Below are positions 12,782 to 17,154 of a DNA stretch of 17,154 nucleotides, piece by piece; positions within the stretch are counted from its first letter, which is position 1; each line of letters starts with the position of its first letter. The notes beneath the pieces were generated by a model. The model did no database searches. It saw only the letters and a list, made by a program, of their open reading frames with translations, and had not been told where the DNA came from. The DNA is taken from assembly GCA_023249165.1 (NCBI GenBank), contig JAHFDE010000032.1, positions 1 through 17,154 on the forward strand. Reading direction: 5' to 3'. The translations under genes and the position numbers were made by a program. Source of the stretch: Candidatus Methylomirabilota bacterium (GTDB lineage Bacteria; Methylomirabilota; Methylomirabilia; Methylomirabilales; CSP1-5).

Positions 12782-14700
12782 CGGAGGTCAATGGCCGTTT
12801 GGCCAGCAGTAACGCGATGGTGAGAAGCACGGGCATGGCATCACGCGAGTCCGAGAAGGCTATCAACTCCTCGATGCCTTGGTTCCTCGCATCAGGATGG
12901 CGACTTTTCGGAACGCTTTTTCTGACCCTCGCCTTGCCGATGGGGATGCTCGTCTTTTCAGTTGCGAGGCAAGTTCGTCACTCGCTGAAGGAGCAAGCGG
13001 TAAATCAAAATACTGTAGCAGCGCACCTCGTGAGGCAGGTGGTTCGAGAGCATTTTGAGGGCTTGATCAGCTATGTGGAGAGCTTTGCACGGAGACGGGA
13101 TCTGTTAACCCTCATTGAGAACAAGAACACCGAGAGCATTCGTGCTCACTTGAAAGACCTGGTGACGCAGAATGCGAACTTCGACCGCGCCCTTGTCACG
13201 GATGCCAATGGCATCCTGTGGTACGATTACCCTCACGCGCCTGAAGTTATTGGAAGGGATTTCTCTTTCCGAGATTGGTATAAAGGCGTTTCCAACACTC
13301 AAAAAACCTACATCTCCGAAGTCTACAAGAGGGCCGCCCCTCCTCAACCTTTTCTCGTCGCGATTGCTACCCCGATCCGAAATGCCCGGCAAGGCATAAT
13401 TGGCTACCTTGTCGGCCAACACACCATTAAGGCCATGACCAACTGGATTGCAAGCCTCAAACCATCTCCCACCGGCTCCGTCGCGTTGATCGATCATCGC
13501 GGTGCTTTGACGATGCAGCGTGACTCCGGTAATGAACCGCCACTTGATTTGGGTCGGCATCCGGTGGTCCAAAAAGCGCTTACCGGTCAGGTTGGTTCGG
13601 TTGAAACGTCCGATCCGGTGACCGGCGAAGTGAGTCTGATAAGCTACACTCCGGTTGCGCCCATCGGGTGGGCCGTTCTCTCACGCCAACCGATTGCTGA
13701 GGTGTTTGCCCCCGTGACAGCTTTACAACGTACCATTTTTGCACTCGCTTTCGTTTCCTTTCTTGCTATGTTTGTTATGGGGTATATCTGGCTTAGTACG
13801 ATTCGGCGTTACCATGGAGCGCTTCTCGAGAGCGACCGAGCAAAAGATCTCTCCTTGGGTGAGCTCGAACGCGGCATCACCGAGCGCAAGCGGGCGGAGG
13901 AGGCACTCAGGAAGGCACACGATGAATTGGAAAGGCGGGTGGAAGAACGCACCGCTGAATTACAACAGGCGAAGGAAGCCGCGGAAGCCGCCAATCATGC
14001 CAAGAGCCTGTTTCTGGCGAATATGGGCCATGAGCTGCGCACGCCGTTAAACCACATCATCGGGTATAGCGAGATGTTAAAGGAGGAGGCCGGAGAGGCT
14101 GGCCGGGAGGAATTCATCCCCGACTTGCAGAAGATTCGCGGGGCGGGCAAACACCTGTTGGAGTTAATCAACGCCATCCTCGACCTCTCGAAGATCGAAG
14201 CCGGTAAGATGGACGTCTCCCTGGAGACCTTTACCATTGCCCCGATGATCCAGGATGTCGTGGACACCATCACCCCACTGGTGGAGAAGAACGCCAATAC
14301 GCTTGAGGTTCATTGCGCCGACGATCTTGGTACCATGCGGGCCGACCTGACCAAGGTCCGACAAGCGCTGCTCATCCTGCTCAGCAATGCCTGCAAATTC
14401 ACCGAGCGGGGAACCATCATCCTCGGGGTCAACCGCGAGTTAGTGGACGGGGCAGCCTGGATTAGGTTCCGTGTGACCGACAGCGGCATCGGCATGACCC
14501 CCGAGCAGATGGGGAAGCTGTTCCAGGCGTTCCACCAAGCGGATGCCTCGGCCACCCGCAAGTACGGCGGCACGGGCCTCGGGCTGGCGATCAGCCAAAA
14601 AATCTGTCAGATGATGGGGGGGGAGATCAGGGTCGAGAGCACGCTGGGTCAGGGTTCCACGTTCACCATCTCGCTCCCCGCCATGGGTGTCCGCGGCTGA
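12778..14700 (+). CDS. Membrane histidine kinase with extracytoplasmic Cache-type sensor domain
   Basis: This 640-residue protein has a cytosolic N-terminal tail and TM1 at about residues 42-64 (LFGTLFLTLALPMGMLVFSV). A large extracytoplasmic region, about 65-318, has the look of a double Cache domain. Its features include a long N-terminal helix, DANGILWYDYPHAPEVIGRD, FRDWYKGV, YISEVYKR and VALIDHRGAL. TM2 is about 319-341. After a coiled coil that resembles the one in the upstream kinase comes the core, with His418 (MGHELRTPLNHIIGYSEML), N box LLSNACKFTE, G1 DSGIGM and G2 GGTGLGLAIS. It has no receiver, so it probably passes phosphate to the stand-alone regulator at 14762 or the cyclase receiver. 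The ATG at 12778 overlaps the previous stop (ATGA). The frame is open upstream, but that stretch is the shadow of the previous gene. The ligand is unknown; Cache domains often bind small metabolites. Confidence 0.9.
   Translation: MTEVNGRLASSNAMVRSTGMASRESEKAINSSMPWFLASGWRLFGTLFLTLALPMGMLVFSVARQVRHSLKEQAVNQNTVAAHLVRQVVREHFEGLISYVESFARRRDLLTLIENKNTESIRAHLKDLVTQNANFDRALVTDANGILWYDYPHAPEVIGRDFSFRDWYKGVSNTQKTYISEVYKRAAPPQPFLVAIATPIRNARQGIIGYLVGQHTIKAMTNWIASLKPSPTGSVALIDHRGALTMQRDSGNEPPLDLGRHPVVQKALTGQVGSVETSDPVTGEVSLISYTPVAPIGWAVLSRQPIAEVFAPVTALQRTIFALAFVSFLAMFVMGYIWLSTIRRYHGALLESDRAKDLSLGELERGITERKRAEEALRKAHDELERRVEERTAELQQAKEAAEAANHAKSLFLANMGHELRTPLNHIIGYSEMLKEEAGEAGREEFIPDLQKIRGAGKHLLELINAILDLSKIEAGKMDVSLETFTIAPMIQDVVDTITPLVEKNANTLEVHCADDLGTMRADLTKVRQALLILLSNACKFTERGTIILGVNRELVDGAAWIRFRVTDSGIGMTPEQMGKLFQAFHQADASATRKYGGTGLGLAISQKICQMMGGEIRVESTLGQGSTFTISLPAMGVRG
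14257..14357 (+). repeat. 101-bp near-identical block shared with 11516-11616
   Basis: Second copy of the kinase-core block in the Cache kinase gene. The two differences from the copy at 11516-11616 are G for A in CCCACTGGTGG and A for G in CTTGGTACCATG. The first is silent; the second changes Ala to Thr. Confidence 0.8.
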
Positions 14701-14761
14701 GTGGCTGGGTAGCACAGACTCTCAAGTCCGGCCAGGCATGTAGCCACACGCGAGGTCCCGC

Positions 14762-15136
14762 ATGACGAAGATCCTGCTCGTTGAGGATAACGAAGAGAAT
14801 CGAGACATGTTGTCCCGCCGCCTCACGCGGCGCGGCTACGAGGTGGTAATCGCGCTGGATGGCGGACAGGCCGTGGCCATGGCCCAATCGGAAATTCCTG
14901 ACCTCATTCTGATGGACATGGATTTACCCGTGCTGAATGGCTGGGAAGCGACACAGCAGCTCAAAGCGGCGCCCGCCACCCGGGCCATCCCCATTATCGC
15001 GCTGACCGCTCATGCAATGGTGGGCGATCGGGAGAAAGCGCTCGAGGCCGGATGCGACGACTATGACACCAAGCCGATCGAATTCCCGCGGCTGCTGGGA
15101 AAGATTGAGGCCTTCTTGGGCAAGGGAACCACATGA
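14762..15136 (+). CDS. Single-domain response regulator (CheY/DivK-like)
   Basis: This 124-residue stand-alone receiver starts ILLVEDNEENRDMLSRRL and has phosphoacceptor Asp52 (LILMDMDLP), a conserved Thr in ALTAHA and the lysine in DTKPIEF. There is no output domain, so it should act by protein contact or as a phosphate shuttle in the relay between the upstream kinases and the cyclase. Its N-terminal part (NEENRDMLSRRLTRRGYEV) is closely similar to the receiver of the next gene, which suggests duplication. GAGG at 14752-14755 serves as ribosome site. The 61-base gap after the previous gene contains a GTGGCT/AGCCAC inverted repeat (14701-14706 with 14742-14747), which may fold but has no T-run. 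It overlaps the next gene by ATGA, so the two are translationally coupled. Confidence 0.93.
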   Translation: MTKILLVEDNEENRDMLSRRLTRRGYEVVIALDGGQAVAMAQSEIPDLILMDMDLPVLNGWEATQQLKAAPATRAIPIIALTAHAMVGDREKALEAGCDDYDTKPIEFPRLLGKIEAFLGKGTT

Positions 15137-16584
15137 TGACCACCACCCAGGGCTCCGTGCTCGTCGTGGACGACAACCCGGAGAACCGCGACATGCTGTC
15201 CCGGCGTCTGGCACGGCGGGGCTACACCGTCGCCGTTGCGGAAGACGGACAGCAGGCATTGACGATGACTGAGGCGCAGCACTTCGACCTGGTGCTCCTC
15301 GACATCATGATGCCCGGGATCAGCGGCCTGGAAGTTCTCAAGATCCTCCGCCAGCGCTATTCGGTGGCAGACCTGCCCGTCATCATGGCGACGGCGAAGG
15401 ATCAGAGCAGTGACATCGTCGAAGCCTTGCAACTCGGGGCAAACGACTATGTGACGAAACCCCTCGATTTTCCTGTAGTCCTCGCCCGCGTCCAGACCCA
15501 GTTGTCCCTCAAGCGGGCGATGCAGGAAGTCCGGCGACTCGCCGAGCAGCTTGAGCTGCGCAATAGGTTCATTCGCGAGACCTTCGGTCGCTACCTGACC
15601 GACGAAGTGGTCGCCAGTCTGCTGGACTCTCCCGAAGGATTACAGTTGGGAGGGGAAAAGCGCAAGGTCACCATGGTGATGGCCGATCTCCGCGGCTTTA
15701 CGTCGCTGTCGGAACGATTGGCGCCGGAACAGGTCCTGACCATGATAAATCGCTATCTGGGGACCATGGCGAAGGTCATCATGGAGTACGAGGGCACGAT
15801 TGATGAATTCATTGGCGACGCGATCTTCGTCATCTTCGGGGCCCCCATCCCGCGGAAGGGCGACGCAGAATGGGCGGTGGCCTGCGCCGTGGCGATGCAG
15901 TTGGCCATGGCCTCGGTCAATGAACAGAATAGACAGGAAGGCCTGCCCGAGGTGGAAATGGGTATCGGAGTACACACGGGCGAAGTGGTGGTGGGGAATA
16001 TCGGCTCACAGAAACGCATGAAGTACGGGGTGGTGGGCAGTCATGTCAACCTCACCTCCCGCATCCAGTCCTACACCACAGGGGGCCAGATCCTGATCTC
16101 CGAACCGACACGAAAAGAAGTGGGGTCCATCCTCAGCATTGGAAAGGAGATAGAGATCAAAGCCAAGGGATTTGAACAGCCCATCCCCCTCTCCGAGGTC
16201 CGGGGCATTAGCGGGGGGCACAATCTCTTTCTGCCGGAGCCAGAAGATGCCCTCGTTCCACTGCCTCAGGAGATCCCGCTCCGCTATACCGTGGTCGAAG
16301 GGGACCATTTAAGTGGAGAAATGTTCGCGGGAAGTTTCGTCAAGCTCTCAGCCAAGGGGGCAGAAGCACGCTTGGAACATCCCGTTGCCCCCTTGAGCAA
16401 CCTCAACATGCACCTCATTGACAGCAATGGTGAAGAGATCCCCGGAGCTCTGTATGGCAAGGTGGTGGGAAAACTCCCGGAAGGTAGCGCAGGTTTTTCC
16501 GTGCGTTTCACCTCGATGTCACCACAAATCGAGACGTTTTTACATAGCCTCTTGGGACAGTGTACTGGGGGAAGCGCCGCATAG
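15133..16584 (+). CDS. Response regulator with class III nucleotide cyclase and PilZ-like C-terminal domain
   Basis: This 483-residue protein should make a cyclic nucleotide under phosphorylation control. The receiver spans residues 8-125 with Asp57 (LLDIMMPG). A short helical linker leads to the class III cyclase domain at about 175-345. Metal-binding residues Asp185 (ADLRGFTSLSERL) and Asp229 (FIGDAIF) are present, as are transition-state residues Asn306 and Arg310 (VNLTSRIQ). At the base-specificity positions it has Glu225 (TIDEFIGD), where adenylate cyclases usually have Lys, and Gly299 (YGVVG), so the product (cAMP or cGMP) is open. The last 110 or so residues look like a PilZ-type beta-barrel (KLSAKGAEARL, residues 404-414). 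The c-di-GMP signature is degenerate: no RxxxR, and Lys404 stands where Asp/Asn is expected. ATGs at 15133 and 15136 are both usable; the first overlaps the previous stop. Confidence 0.9.
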   Translation: MMTTTQGSVLVVDDNPENRDMLSRRLARRGYTVAVAEDGQQALTMTEAQHFDLVLLDIMMPGISGLEVLKILRQRYSVADLPVIMATAKDQSSDIVEALQLGANDYVTKPLDFPVVLARVQTQLSLKRAMQEVRRLAEQLELRNRFIRETFGRYLTDEVVASLLDSPEGLQLGGEKRKVTMVMADLRGFTSLSERLAPEQVLTMINRYLGTMAKVIMEYEGTIDEFIGDAIFVIFGAPIPRKGDAEWAVACAVAMQLAMASVNEQNRQEGLPEVEMGIGVHTGEVVVGNIGSQKRMKYGVVGSHVNLTSRIQSYTTGGQILISEPTRKEVGSILSIGKEIEIKAKGFEQPIPLSEVRGISGGHNLFLPEPEDALVPLPQEIPLRYTVVEGDHLSGEMFAGSFVKLSAKGAEARLEHPVAPLSNLNMHLIDSNGEEIPGALYGKVVGKLPEGSAGFSVRFTSMSPQIETFLHSLLGQCTGGSAA

Positions 16585-16621
16585 ACTTTTGCCCCAATGT
16601 GGAGGAGCGGAGGATGCCATT

Positions 16622-17154
16622 ATGAAAACGATGATAAAGCTTTTGATTTCGGTGATGAGCATCGCAGTAGCCAGTCCTGCATTGGCAGAGACATTGAAGG
16701 TGAATTGCAACACAGGGGGAACGATCACGAAGGCGCTGGAGAAAGTCAAACCTTTCGATACGATTCAGGTCACGGGGACCTGTAATGAAAAGTTCACCAT
16801 TACCACAGACCGGCTGACGCTGGACGGGCAAGGCAGTGCGATTCTCGACGCTGGCGGTGGCTTCCACGCGGGTGCCATTTTCCATGGGGCCATAACCATT
16901 GACGGCGCCCGCGGCGTGATCGTCACGGGATTCACCATCCAGCATGGCCCCGACGGGATTACGTGTAAACGCGGCGCGGCCTGTCTGGTGCGCAACTCGA
17001 CATTGCAGGACAATGCCGATGAGGGCATGCAAGTCAGTGAGAACTCGACGGCCGAGGTCACCGATTCCACCTTCCGACGCAATGGCGAGTGGGGGATTGT
17101 TGTGTTCGACAGCTCCAGTCTCCTCTTCCATGGCACCGTTAACCTGACGCACAA
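16622..17154 (+). CDS. Secreted right-handed beta-helix repeat protein, 3' end outside the window
   Basis: The frame runs from ATG 16622 to the window edge without a stop (177 full codons seen). Residues 1-22 are a clear Sec signal peptide with a charged start (MKTMIK), hydrophobic core and an ALA cleavage site before Glu23. The mature part opens with VNCNTGGTITKALEKVKPFD, typical of the cap of NosD/pectate-lyase-like parallel beta-helix proteins. Repeated rungs follow, with patterns such as ITIDGARGVIVTGFTIQHG, LVRNSTLQDNADEGMQV and VTDSTFRRNGEWGIVV. Such proteins often bind or cleave polysaccharides or act at the cell surface. GGAGG at 16609-16613 is a good ribosome site. It begins 37 bases after the cyclase gene with no terminator between, so it may be the output gene of this signalling operon. 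Cleavage activity cannot be judged from the fragment. Confidence 0.82.
   Translation, partial: MKTMIKLLISVMSIAVASPALAETLKVNCNTGGTITKALEKVKPFDTIQVTGTCNEKFTITTDRLTLDGQGSAILDAGGGFHAGAIFHGAITIDGARGVIVTGFTIQHGPDGITCKRGAACLVRNSTLQDNADEGMQVSENSTAEVTDSTFRRNGEWGIVVFDSSSLLFHGTVNLTH

Noticed and set aside
16508..17152. Minus-strand open frame of 214 codons at the right end
   Set aside because: The + strand has a signal peptide and beta-helix rungs with a good ribosome site; the antisense frame has no motif.

Overview
The window comes from a GC-rich bacterium with sigma-54, probably Gram-negative. It has a sigma-54 activator, dense two-component signalling and compact operons joined by ATGA and GTGA overlaps. 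The protein style fits an uncultured lineage such as Methylomirabilota/Rokubacteria, Desulfobacterota or Nitrospirota; that placement is inference, because no marker gene is present. All supported genes lie on the + strand. I see no tRNA, rRNA, transposase, integrase or CRISPR array.

Region 1 (1-3069): the tail of an unidentified gene, then a two-gene two-component system. It consists of a membrane sensor histidine kinase (180-1646) and an NtrC-type sigma-54 activator (1663-3069). Region 2 (3070-3302): a regulatory stretch with a 17-bp-period tandem repeat, a good -24/-12 sigma-54 promoter (3157-3172) and a leader hairpin. Region 3 (3303-8979): five tightly packed genes. They encode two luciferase-like flavin-dependent oxidoreductases, a dihydroxyphthalate-decarboxylase/substrate-binding-fold protein, a fumarate-reductase/aspartate-oxidase-type flavoprotein, and a second periplasmic-binding-fold protein without a signal peptide. 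The simplest reading is an unassigned catabolic operon that the adjacent kinase/activator pair switches on through the sigma-54 promoter.

Region 4 (8980-9832): a structured intergenic segment with inverted and direct repeats, a textbook sigma-70 promoter (TTGACA-N17-GATAAT) whose start site falls on a terminator-like hairpin, and a small cyclic-nucleotide-binding-domain protein. Region 5 (9833-10294): a second sigma-70-like promoter, then a roughly 190-nt structured leader RNA. The leader has a closing stem near its 5' end, a possible antiterminator and an intrinsic terminator. I could not match it to a known riboswitch family, and it is the strongest candidate here for something undescribed.

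Region 6 (10295-16584): a signalling operon of a cytoplasmic double-PAS hybrid histidine kinase with two receiver domains, a membrane Cache-domain histidine kinase, a single-domain response regulator, and a receiver / class III cyclase / PilZ-like fusion. The two kinases share near-identical core DNA, so they arose by tandem duplication or have undergone gene conversion. With the cNMP-binding protein upstream, the region suggests a phosphorelay that ends in a cyclic-nucleotide signal. A secreted right-handed beta-helix protein begins at 16622 and runs off the window.
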